DNA of 16,269 nt from Pseudomonas sp. (lineage in GTDB: Bacteria; Pseudomonadota; Gammaproteobacteria; Pseudomonadales; Pseudomonadaceae): contig SKFV01000081.1 of the NCBI GenBank assembly GCA_007117785.1, positions 1 to 16,269 on the forward strand. Reading direction: 5' to 3'. Positions within the stretch are counted from its first letter, which is position 1; the number at the start of each line of letters is the position of its first letter. The position numbers and the translations under genes are program-made. Below are positions 7,747-14,457 of the stretch, piece after piece. A model generated the notes under the pieces. The model was not told the DNA's origin. It saw only the letters and a program-made list of their open reading frames with translations, and ran no database searches.

Positions 7747-9147
7747 ATGAACACCCTGCCACTGGAAGATAATCCGACCACCCTGCCACAACTGATCGAA
7801 AAGCTCCTCCAGGATCAGGATATTGCCTACCAGTTGCGCCTTCAGCAGCACGCGGGTCCGGCCTCCTGTCAGGTTCAGGCCTGCCTGCTGTCAGACAATG
7901 TCGGCAACGTACTGACGCTGATTCCAAAGGATCATCTGCTGGATCTCAAGCGCCTGCATGAGCTGCTTGGCCGTGACCTGGTTCCCCTGCGCGATGCCGA
8001 GTTGCAACGCACCCTGGCCAAACACCAGCTCAACGAACTCCCTGCGCTACCGATCCTGTTCAGCTCTCCTTGTGTGTATGAAAAAAGCCTGCTGCAACAT
8101 GATGAAGTCTGGCTCGACAGCGGCCTGCCCGGCTGGTGCCTGCAATTGCAACGCAGTGATGCGGAGAAATTGGTCGCCAAGGCCAGTGCGGCCAAGCTGG
8201 GCGTGCCGCTGAGCAGTATTCCGCCGCTGCCCAACGATCCCCAGCAGGACGGCACCGACCTGCATCAGGCGATGAGCAATTTTACCGCCCTGCGCATGCG
8301 CCAGCGGCTGGAAGAAACCATCGAGATCCCGCCACTGCCAGAGACGGCCCAACGGATAATGAAACTGCGCGTCAACCCCGATGCCAGTGTGGACGATCTG
8401 GCCGATATCGTCGAAACCGACCCCAGCCTGGCCGCTCAGGTAGTCAGTTGGGCCGCTTCACCCTTTTATGCCGCCCCGGGCAAAATTCGCTCGGTTGAAG
8501 ATGCCATCGGCCGTGTACTGGGCTTTGACCTGGTGATCAATCTGGCCGTAGGTCTGGCGCTGGGCAAGACCTTCAAGCTGCCAGCGGACAGTGCCGAGCG
8601 CACTACCCCCTACTGGAAGCAGGCCATCTATACCGCTGCCTGTATTGAAGGCCTGGCCCGGCGGATTCCCAAGGCGCAACGCCCGGAACTGGGCCTGGTC
8701 TATCTGGCCGGTTTGCTGCACAACTTCGGGTATCTGGTGCTGGCGTATATTTTCCCGCCCTACTTCCGCACCATTTGTCGCCATCAGGAAGCCAACCCGC
8801 ATGTGCCGCCGCACCTGATTGATCAGCACCTGATTGGCGTTACCCGGGATCAGATCGGCAGTTGGCTGATGCGCTACTGGGATATGCCGGCCGAAGTTGC
8901 AACCGCAATCCGCCATCAACACAGCGCCAGCTTCACGGGTGAACACGCCAGCTACGCCAATCTGGTCTATCTGGTGCAGGCGCTACTGCGCGAACATGGC
9001 ATTGGCAGTGGGCCAAGGATGCCGATCACAGATGAGATGCTGGAAAGCCTGGGTATCGAGCGGGATGACGCGGTTTCCGCCGTCGATAAGGTGATTGCCG
9101 CCGAGGATGCGCTGAAAACACTGGTAAACCAGTATCAGCGTGGCTGA
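7747..9147 (+). CDS. YbaK/aminoacyl-tRNA deacylase-like domain fused to an HDOD domain
   Basis: This 466-residue protein has two parts. The N-terminal part (about 10-160) resembles the YbaK/ProX-type aminoacyl-tRNA editing fold (VQACLLSDNVGNVLTLIPKDHLLDLKRLHELLGRDL). The part from about residue 194 (IPPLPETAQRIMKL...LADIVETDPSLAAQVV) to about 400 is an HDOD domain, a helical signalling output module related to HD phosphohydrolases. The catalytic HD pair is replaced by His325-Asn326 (LLHNFGY), so nuclease or phosphodiesterase activity is unlikely, as in most HDOD proteins. ATG 7747 has AAGGA at 7736-7740 with ideal spacing. It follows recG by 108 bases in the same orientation. I recall a comparable gene next to recG in Pseudomonas. 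The domain calls are good; the cellular role is unknown. Confidence 0.87.
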   Translation: MNTLPLEDNPTTLPQLIEKLLQDQDIAYQLRLQQHAGPASCQVQACLLSDNVGNVLTLIPKDHLLDLKRLHELLGRDLVPLRDAELQRTLAKHQLNELPALPILFSSPCVYEKSLLQHDEVWLDSGLPGWCLQLQRSDAEKLVAKASAAKLGVPLSSIPPLPNDPQQDGTDLHQAMSNFTALRMRQRLEETIEIPPLPETAQRIMKLRVNPDASVDDLADIVETDPSLAAQVVSWAASPFYAAPGKIRSVEDAIGRVLGFDLVINLAVGLALGKTFKLPADSAERTTPYWKQAIYTAACIEGLARRIPKAQRPELGLVYLAGLLHNFGYLVLAYIFPPYFRTICRHQEANPHVPPHLIDQHLIGVTRDQIGSWLMRYWDMPAEVATAIRHQHSASFTGEHASYANLVYLVQALLREHGIGSGPRMPITDEMLESLGIERDDAVSAVDKVIAAEDALKTLVNQYQRG

Positions 9148-9185
9148 GCTGCCAACCAGCGCAGCGAGAAGGCATGGAAGAATGG

Positions 9186-9210
9186 ACCGGAGGCCGTAAC
9201 AGCCCCCGGT
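9186..9210 (-). terminator. Possible terminator hairpin between the convergent HDOD and hupA genes
   Basis: ACCGGAGGC (9186-9194) pairs with GCCCCCGGT (9202-9210) except for one A-C mismatch, leaving a 7-base loop. Read on the minus strand, it is 9 bases after the hupA stop and is followed by a loosely T-rich stretch (TCCATTCTTCC). It is placed as expected for hupA termination, but the U tract is weak. Confidence 0.45.
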
Positions 9211-9218
9211 CAGAGGAC

Positions 9219-9491
9219 TCAGTTGACAGCGTCCTTCAGGCTTTTGCCCGGTTTGAATGCGACGGTGTTGCTGGCTTTGATGGTGACCGGTGCCCCGGTT
9301 TGCGGGTTCTTGCCGGTACGCGCGCCACGGTGACGCTGGAGGAAGGTGCCGAAACCCACCAGGGTGACGGAGTCTTTTTTACTGAGAGCCTGAGTAATTT
9401 CATCAAGAACGGCGTTGAGTACCCGATTAGCCTGATCCTTGGTAAGGTCGGCCTTGTCGGCAATCGCCTGGGCGAGATCCGGTTTACGCAT
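9219..9491 (-). CDS. hupA: HU family DNA-binding protein, alpha type
   Basis: This is a complete 90-residue HU protein, a dimeric histone-like architectural protein of the nucleoid. It opens with MRKPDLAQAIADKADLTK, has the core VTLVGFGTFLQRHRGARTG, and carries the DNA-binding beta-arm with the RTGKNPQTG...KASNTVAFKPGK signature. The frame is open 22 codons further upstream, but the ATG at 9491 is the true start: AGAGG lies about 8 bases before it and the family begins here. The name hupA follows the Pseudomonas usage I recall for the HU gene near recG. The gene is monocistronic and convergent with the HDOD gene. Its leader holds a repeated AAC element (see 9514-9528) that may place it under translational control. 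Confidence 0.96.
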   Translation of the reverse strand: MRKPDLAQAIADKADLTKDQANRVLNAVLDEITQALSKKDSVTLVGFGTFLQRHRGARTGKNPQTGAPVTIKASNTVAFKPGKSLKDAVN

Positions 9492-9513
9492 AGAGAATGC
9501 CTCTTTTCTGGAC

Positions 9514-9528
9514 TGTTGTTGTTGTTTT
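9514..9528 (-). promoter_or_regulatory. AAC-repeat leader element of hupA, resembling an Hfq/Crc target (CA motif)
   Basis: On the hupA strand the leader reads AAAACAACAACAACA, about 10 bases upstream of the Shine-Dalgarno AGAGG and 23 bases before the ATG. This satisfies the AAnAAnAA pattern bound by Hfq with Crc on target mRNAs in Pseudomonas during catabolite repression. The match is seen directly; regulation of hupA by this route is inference. It might also simply be an unstructured translation-enhancing leader. Confidence 0.45.
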
Positions 9529-9717
9529 ACCGCCGAGCGGACGGCGTGTTGCTCCAAATGACTGCAAAGCCATACAAAGCGACCTGGTCAGCATGGCATG
9601 ACTTGCGCGCTTATGCCAGCCTGCAGCCACGGATTCAGGGCCTTTGGGGCTTATTTTCCCGACAAAACGTCCACTTTTACCCAGGCTGCCAGGCAAGGCA
9701 GCAGGGCAACCGCTGAC

Positions 9718-10302
9718 ATGCTAACCTTGGCTTCCCGCGATAAACCGAATTCAATTGCCGTGACCGAACCCTGCTGGCTTGCTGCCGACCTCCACCCTGA
9801 CGCCCCTTCAGCTCCACTCATCAACTGGCTGGCTGATCAGGGCTCCTTGACCCAGCGCCTGACCAAAGCTGGCGATGGCGATTTTGCCGTTGAGTTACTG
9901 CAACAGACGCAAGCCCCGGCACGCGCTGATGAAGCAGCTGCCCTCGGCGTGGCTACGGGCAGCCCGGTGTGGATCCGCGAAGTATTGCTCTGGGCAGCAG
10001 GCCAGCCACGGGTGTTCGCACGCAGTGCCGCCACCTCAGCCAGTGTCGCCGCTGGCGGACTCGAGCTGCAGGATCTGGGTAATCGCAGCCTGGGCGAGCT
10101 GCTGTTCAGTCACCCGGAGATACAGCGCGGGCCACTGGAGATCAGCCGCTATCCTCTCAATTGGTTACCCGCCAGCCATCAAGAACCTGACTGCTGGGCC
10201 CGGCGCTCACTGTTCCAGCGTGGTGACTTGCAGTTGCTGGTATGTGAAGTATTCTTGAGCGCTTGGCAGCCACTGGTTACCCCTTCATCTTCGACCCAAT
10301 AG
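9718..10302 (+). CDS. ubiC: UbiC, chorismate lyase
   Basis: Chorismate lyase cleaves chorismate to 4-hydroxybenzoate and pyruvate, the committed step of bacterial ubiquinone synthesis in the cytosol. The 194-residue product shows the family pattern in order: LINWLADQGSLTQRL near residue 40, VWIREVLLW (with the arginine corresponding to the E. coli active-site Arg), LQDLGNRSLGELLF, CWARRSLF, and LLVCEVFL with the conserved acidic residue. The strand after VFARS reads AATSAS rather than the usual VVP-type sequence, so this copy is somewhat divergent. ATG 9718 is preferred over upstream starts in the open frame: AGGG lies about 11 bases before it, and the length fits the family better. ubiA begins 9 bases after the stop, forming a two-gene operon. 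Confidence 0.9.
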   Translation: MLTLASRDKPNSIAVTEPCWLAADLHPDAPSAPLINWLADQGSLTQRLTKAGDGDFAVELLQQTQAPARADEAAALGVATGSPVWIREVLLWAAGQPRVFARSAATSASVAAGGLELQDLGNRSLGELLFSHPEIQRGPLEISRYPLNWLPASHQEPDCWARRSLFQRGDLQLLVCEVFLSAWQPLVTPSSSTQ

Positions 10303-10311
10303 GTTCTCAGC

Positions 10312-11199
10312 ATGCTCGGTCTGTTGATCAAACCCCTGCATTATGTGCATCCGCGTGCCACCGATTTTATCCAGCTCATGCGACTGGATCGTCCGATCGG
10401 TACCTATCTGTTGTTGTGGCCGACACTCTGGGCGCTCTGGTTGGCGGCCGAAGGGATACCCGACTGGCATCTGCTGGCAGTCTTTGTGGTCGGCGTCATC
10501 CTGATGCGGGCTGCGGGGTGCGTTATCAATGATTATGCCGACCGCAATATTGACGGCCATGTGCGCAGAACCATGGCCCGGCCGTTGGCCACTGGCAAGA
10601 TCAAGCCAGACGAAGCGCTGATCCTGTTTGCCATTTTGCTGACAGCCAGCGCCAGCCTGCTGCTGTTTACCAACTGGCTGACTGCCTTGCTGTCCCTGGG
10701 TGGCGCCTTTCTCGCCACCCTGTATCCATTCTGCAAACGCTACACCTTTTACCCACAGGTGGTGCTCGGCGCCGCTTTTTCCTGGGCCATCCCCATGGCC
10801 TTTGCCGCCCAGAGTGGCGCCCTGCCGGTGACTCTGTGGCTGGTCTACATCGCCAATCTGTTGTGGACCGTGGCCTATGACACCGAGTACGCCATGTGCG
10901 ACCGCGAAGATGACCTGAAAATAGGAGTTAAATCCACCGCCATCATTTTTGGTGAGGCAGACCGTGCAATCATCGGCCTGTTACACGGGTTGACCCTGGT
11001 TTGCCTGCTGCTGATCGGCGCACGTTTCGAGCTCGGGCTATATTTCCACCTGGGCCTGGTGGCTATGACCGCTTCCTTTGCATGGCAACACTGGTTGCTG
11101 CGGGAACGTGAGCCCCAGGCCTGTCTACAGGCCTTTCTCTCCAATCACTGGAGTGGCCTGGTGGTGTTTGCCGGTATTGCCCTGGATTATGCGATTTAG
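10312..11199 (+). CDS. ubiA: UbiA, 4-hydroxybenzoate octaprenyltransferase
   Basis: UbiA is an inner-membrane prenyltransferase that attaches the polyprenyl tail to 4-hydroxybenzoate, the step after UbiC. The 295-residue protein is very hydrophobic, with about eight or nine membrane segments. It contains both Mg/diphosphate-binding motifs: NDYADRNID (Asn73, Asp74, Asp77, Asp81) with the following RPLATG, and YDTEYAMCDREDD (Asp190, Asp197, Asp200-201). The start HPRATDFIQLMRLDRPIGTYLLLWPTLWALW is typical of the family. The Shine-Dalgarno sequence is weak, and the 9-base gap to ubiC suggests translational coupling. No terminator is evident before phoB, so some read-through into phoB is possible. 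Confidence 0.96.
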   Translation: MLGLLIKPLHYVHPRATDFIQLMRLDRPIGTYLLLWPTLWALWLAAEGIPDWHLLAVFVVGVILMRAAGCVINDYADRNIDGHVRRTMARPLATGKIKPDEALILFAILLTASASLLLFTNWLTALLSLGGAFLATLYPFCKRYTFYPQVVLGAAFSWAIPMAFAAQSGALPVTLWLVYIANLLWTVAYDTEYAMCDREDDLKIGVKSTAIIFGEADRAIIGLLHGLTLVCLLLIGARFELGLYFHLGLVAMTASFAWQHWLLREREPQACLQAFLSNHWSGLVVFAGIALDYAI

Positions 11200-11237
11200 G
11201 CAGGCTGAAACCATCACAACTGACTGCTTTTGCGCTA

Positions 11238-11271
11238 TCGTCATATAACTGCAACATTGATGTTATCTAAT
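11238..11271 (+). promoter_or_regulatory. Candidate Pho box and PhoB-dependent promoter upstream of phoB
   Basis: TCGTCATATAACTGCAAC (11238-11255) resembles the PhoB operator, two CTGTCAT-like heptamers separated by an A/T-rich tetramer: TCGTCAT, ATAA, CTGCAAC. The first half matches 5 of 7 positions and the second is weaker. TCTAAT at 11266-11271 could be a -10 element 10 bases downstream, the spacing known for promoters where the Pho box replaces the -35. The position upstream of phoB suits the well-known autoregulation of phoBR. Confidence 0.5.
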
Positions 11272-11308
11272 CATGCGGTATTGGAAACCTGTAACAGGAC
11301 GCTGACGC

Positions 11309-11998
11309 ATGGCAGGCAAGACCATTCTTATTGTCGATGACGAGACCCCGATCCGTGAAATGATTGCGGTAGCCTTGGAAATGGCTGGCTACGAGTGCCT
11401 GGAGGCGGACAACGCACAAACCGCACATGCTCTGATCGTTGACCGCCAGCCCGATCTGCTGCTGCTTGACTGGATGCTGCCCGGCACCACCGGTATCGAG
11501 CTGGCACGGCGGCTCAAGCGCGACGAAATGACCAATGAAATGCCCATCATCATGCTCACGGCCAAGGGTGAAGAAGACAACAAGATCCAGGGTCTGGAAG
11601 TGGGTGCCGACGACTACATCACCAAACCCTTTTCGCCCCGTGAACTGGTTGCCCGCCTGAAAGCTGTCCTGCGCCGGGCCGGGCCTGCCGACAGCGAAAC
11701 CCCGATAGAAATCGACGGTCTGATTCTCGACCCGATCAGCCACCGCGTGACCATCGATGAGTCACCGGCAGACATGGGGCCAACGGAATACCGTCTGCTG
11801 CAATTCTTCATGACCCACCAGGAGCGTGCCTATACCCGCAGCCAACTGCTGGATCAGGTCTGGGGTGGTAACGTCTATGTCGAAGAACGCACGGTAGACG
11901 TGCATATTCGCCGGCTACGCAAGGCGCTGGGCGACAAATACGAACATCTGGTACAAACTGTACGCGGTACCGGCTATCGCTTCTCGACGCGAAGCTGA
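11309..11998 (+). CDS. phoB: PhoB, phosphate-regulon response regulator
   Basis: This 229-residue OmpR/PhoB-type response regulator activates genes for phosphate uptake and scavenging when phosphate is scarce. The receiver domain (1-122) has Asp10-Asp11, phospho-acceptor Asp54 (LLLLDWMLPG), Thr84 and Lys106 (YITKPFSPREL). The C-terminal winged-helix domain (about 130-227) contains MGPTEYRLLQFFMTH and the recognition helix VEERTVDVHIRRLRKAL, ending with VRGTGYRFS. Length and sequence fit PhoB itself. AGGA at 11295-11298 precedes the ATG. phoR follows after 32 bases in the same direction. Confidence 0.96.
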   Translation: MAGKTILIVDDETPIREMIAVALEMAGYECLEADNAQTAHALIVDRQPDLLLLDWMLPGTTGIELARRLKRDEMTNEMPIIMLTAKGEEDNKIQGLEVGADDYITKPFSPRELVARLKAVLRRAGPADSETPIEIDGLILDPISHRVTIDESPADMGPTEYRLLQFFMTHQERAYTRSQLLDQVWGGNVYVEERTVDVHIRRLRKALGDKYEHLVQTVRGTGYRFSTRS

Positions 11999-12030
11999 AT
12001 CGTGTTTTACCGCTGCCAACGGGACTCTGT

Positions 12031-13335
12031 GTGACCAAAGGTGCATTGCGCTCTGCTGTTTTCCAGTTACTCAAAATCAGCCTGGCCGGGGCGCTGCTGG
12101 GCGGCTTGCTGGGTCACGTCGGTTTAGGTCTGGCTGCTGCGCTGGCGCTCTGCCTGATCTTGCACATGCGCCAGCTGCAACGCCTGCTGCACTGGCTGAA
12201 CAGCCCTTACAAAAGTCAGGTGCCAGAGGCTGGCGGTCTGTGGGGCGAGGTTTTCGATACCTTGCACAACATGCGTCGTCGCGAGCAGGAAGTGCGCAAG
12301 CGCATGCAGTCGGTGATCAACCGTATTCAGAGCTCTACCACGGCGCTGAGCGATGCGGTCGTCATGATCGACCGCGACGGTCACCTCGAATGGTGGAATC
12401 AGGCGGCGCAGACCCTGCTCGGCCTGCGCAGTCCTGACGATACCGGCCAGCATGTCACCAACCTGATTCGTGATCCGCGATTTGTCGATTATTTTGAATT
12501 GACCCACCATGCCCGCGAAGGCCTGGACCTACCCTCGCATATCGATCCCAACGTGCGCTTGATGTACTCCCTCACCCGCTATGGTCGGGGTGAACGACTG
12601 ATGGTGGTTCGCGATGTTACCCGACTGCATAATCTGGAACAGATGCGCAAGGACTTTGTAGCCAACGTCTCGCATGAGCTGCGAACACCGCTGACCGTGA
12701 TTGTCGGTTATCTGGAAACCCTGAGTGACAATGCCGACACTATCAACCCACGCTGGAAGCGCGCGCTGGACCAGATGCAGCAGCAGGGCCGGCGCATGCA
12801 GGCCCTGCTGACCGATCTGTTATTGCTGGCACGGCTGGAAAATGACGAACTGGGGCGTGACGAAGAAGTGGTACAACTGTCGCCCTTGCTGCGCAGTATT
12901 CATCAGGATGCCCGCGATATTTCCGGTGATCGTGGCCACCAGATCAAGCTGGATATTCAGGGTGGCGCCCTGCTCAAGGGCGTCGAAGCCGAATTGCGCA
13001 GCGCCTTTTCAAACCTGGTTTTCAACGCAGTGAAATACACCCAGGACGGTGGGCAGATCAGTATTCGCTGGTGGGAAGACGTGCACGGCGGCCATTTCAG
13101 CGTGACCGACAATGGTGCCGGTATTGCCCCGGAACACCTCAACCGCCTGACCGAGCGTTTCTACCGGGTAGATGCCAGCCGCAACAGCAGTACCGGCGGC
13201 ACCGGCCTGGGGCTGGCCATCGTCAAGCATGTGATGCTGCGCCATCAAGGGCACCTGAGCATTGCCAGCACCCTGCACAAGGGCAGCACCTTTAACTGTC
13301 ACCTACCGGAAATACGCCTGGTAGATGACGCCTGA
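12031..13335 (+). CDS. phoR: PhoR, phosphate-regulon sensor histidine kinase
   Basis: The 434-residue inner-membrane kinase phosphorylates PhoB under phosphate limitation and normally takes its signal from PstSCAB/PhoU rather than from a large periplasmic sensor. The N-terminus has two closely spaced membrane segments (about 10-45) with almost no periplasmic loop, typical of PhoR. A PAS domain follows (about 100-190, ALSDAVVMIDRDGHLEWWNQAA). The H box FVANVSHELRTPLT has its phospho-accepting His at 215. The ATPase domain has SNLVFNAVKYT (N box), VTDNGAGI (G1) and GGTGLGLAIVK (G2). GTG 12031, with GGGA upstream, is the start; no closer in-frame ATG fits. The gene is co-oriented with phoB and ends 9 bases from a convergent gene. 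No pst or phoU gene is visible. Confidence 0.95.
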   Translation: MTKGALRSAVFQLLKISLAGALLGGLLGHVGLGLAAALALCLILHMRQLQRLLHWLNSPYKSQVPEAGGLWGEVFDTLHNMRRREQEVRKRMQSVINRIQSSTTALSDAVVMIDRDGHLEWWNQAAQTLLGLRSPDDTGQHVTNLIRDPRFVDYFELTHHAREGLDLPSHIDPNVRLMYSLTRYGRGERLMVVRDVTRLHNLEQMRKDFVANVSHELRTPLTVIVGYLETLSDNADTINPRWKRALDQMQQQGRRMQALLTDLLLLARLENDELGRDEEVVQLSPLLRSIHQDARDISGDRGHQIKLDIQGGALLKGVEAELRSAFSNLVFNAVKYTQDGGQISIRWWEDVHGGHFSVTDNGAGIAPEHLNRLTERFYRVDASRNSSTGGTGLGLAIVKHVMLRHQGHLSIASTLHKGSTFNCHLPEIRLVDDA

Positions 13336-13344
13336 CATAGCACT

Positions 13345-14292
13345 TCACGCGCTCGGGGAATAATGTGACTGTGCGGTGCCCGAGGCAATCAGGCGTGACA
13401 GGTATTGCATTTTCTCCGGGTCCTGATCGACGAATTTGACCGTGACCTTGAGCCACTCGCAATCAACCCTGGCCTCCATCGCCACGACGGCATGGATGTA
13501 GCCATTGATGCGCGCTACTGACTTGTCACCGTCCTGCTCCAGGTCCAGCACACCACTTTCAAACACCTGCGGTAGCCGCTCACCCCGACGCACCACCACC
13601 AGGGCATCACGCAGACTCAAGGTTTTGACTACACAGGCAAACTGTTCCCCAGCTACGCGCAATTGAGCTTGTCCGCGCATCGACTGGCTGCTTTTTGCTG
13701 CAGCAGGGGCCGGCTTGCCTGCCGGCGTTGCTGGTGGAGGGCTTTCAGCGCCACCGCCGGTTAGCGCCGCAATGCTCCCCGCTGCAGTGCCCGAGCCAAG
13801 CGTTGGCGTCGGCTTGCTTTCCGACGAGCGCCCACCCATCAAAGCAGACACACTGTCTTTCGCAATACCCCCACTCGTTACCGCGCTGCGCTGTTGAAAG
13901 TCGGCCAGCTTGCCGGCGCGGTGCAGGGCCTTTTTGACCTTGGCAATCAACTGTTCGTTGGTGAAAGGTTTGCCGACATAATCGGACACCCCGGCCCGAA
14001 TCGCCTGCACCACATTTTCCTTGTCACCACGGCTGGTTACCATAACAAAGGGCACTTTGTCCTTGTCCGGCTGGGCCCGGAACCACTCGAGCAGCTCCAG
14101 GCCACTCATTTCCGGCATTTCCCAGTCACACAGAATCAGATCGAAGCTGGCGCGGCTGAGCAATTGCTGCGCCTTGCGGCCATTGTTCGCCTCTTCAATC
14201 TGCAAGCCCGGAAAATAGCTGCGCAAGGCCTTCTTGACCAGATCGCGAATAAAGGGGGCGTCGTCCACTACCAGGACGGTGACTTTTGCCAT
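13345..14292 (-). CDS. Response regulator: CheY-like receiver, Ala/Pro-rich linker, PilZ-like C-terminus
   Basis: This 315-residue protein begins with an intact receiver domain (Asp10-Asp11, phospho-acceptor Asp56 in LILCDWEMPEMSG, Thr86, Lys108 in YVGKPF). A low-complexity linker rich in Ala, Pro, Gly and Ser follows (about 140-200), then a C-terminal domain of about 105 residues that looks like a PilZ beta barrel (FACVVKTLSLRDALVVV...VFESGVLDL...INGYIHAVVAMEARVDCEWLKVTVKFVD). The canonical c-di-GMP motifs RxxxR and (D/N)xSxxG are not intact. No cognate kinase is adjacent. The frame is open to ATG 14307, but ATG 14292 (MAKVTVLVVDD) fits the family start better. I recall a similar gene near phoR and phoU in P. 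aeruginosa. The output is unknown; it might bind protein partners. Confidence 0.85.
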   Translation of the reverse strand: MAKVTVLVVDDAPFIRDLVKKALRSYFPGLQIEEANNGRKAQQLLSRASFDLILCDWEMPEMSGLELLEWFRAQPDKDKVPFVMVTSRGDKENVVQAIRAGVSDYVGKPFTNEQLIAKVKKALHRAGKLADFQQRSAVTSGGIAKDSVSALMGGRSSESKPTPTLGSGTAAGSIAALTGGGAESPPPATPAGKPAPAAAKSSQSMRGQAQLRVAGEQFACVVKTLSLRDALVVVRRGERLPQVFESGVLDLEQDGDKSVARINGYIHAVVAMEARVDCEWLKVTVKFVDQDPEKMQYLSRLIASGTAQSHYSPSA

Positions 14293-14410
14293 AAAACAGA
14301 TGTCCATTGATGCCGATAAGGCAAGGCTGATATACCTACTAGCTTAGCGCAGCCCGGCGGTAAAAACTGCTGCAATTTGCCATCAGCCGATAGCACCTCA
14401 GCAGCCCTAA

Positions 14411-14442
14411 ACAGAAAACCCGCCGATTGGCGGGTTTTCTGT
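14411..14442 (-). terminator. Strong Rho-independent terminator of the alcohol dehydrogenase gene
   Basis: ACAGAAAACCCGCC (14411-14424) and GGCGGGTTTTCTGT (14429-14442) form a perfect 14-bp stem with a 4-base loop. On the minus strand it lies 15 bases after the dehydrogenase stop, and the descending arm holds the T run. It separates that gene from the regulator gene downstream at 14292. The symmetry would let it work on the plus strand too. Confidence 0.9.
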
Positions 14443-14457
14443 TTCATCAGCTCAAGC

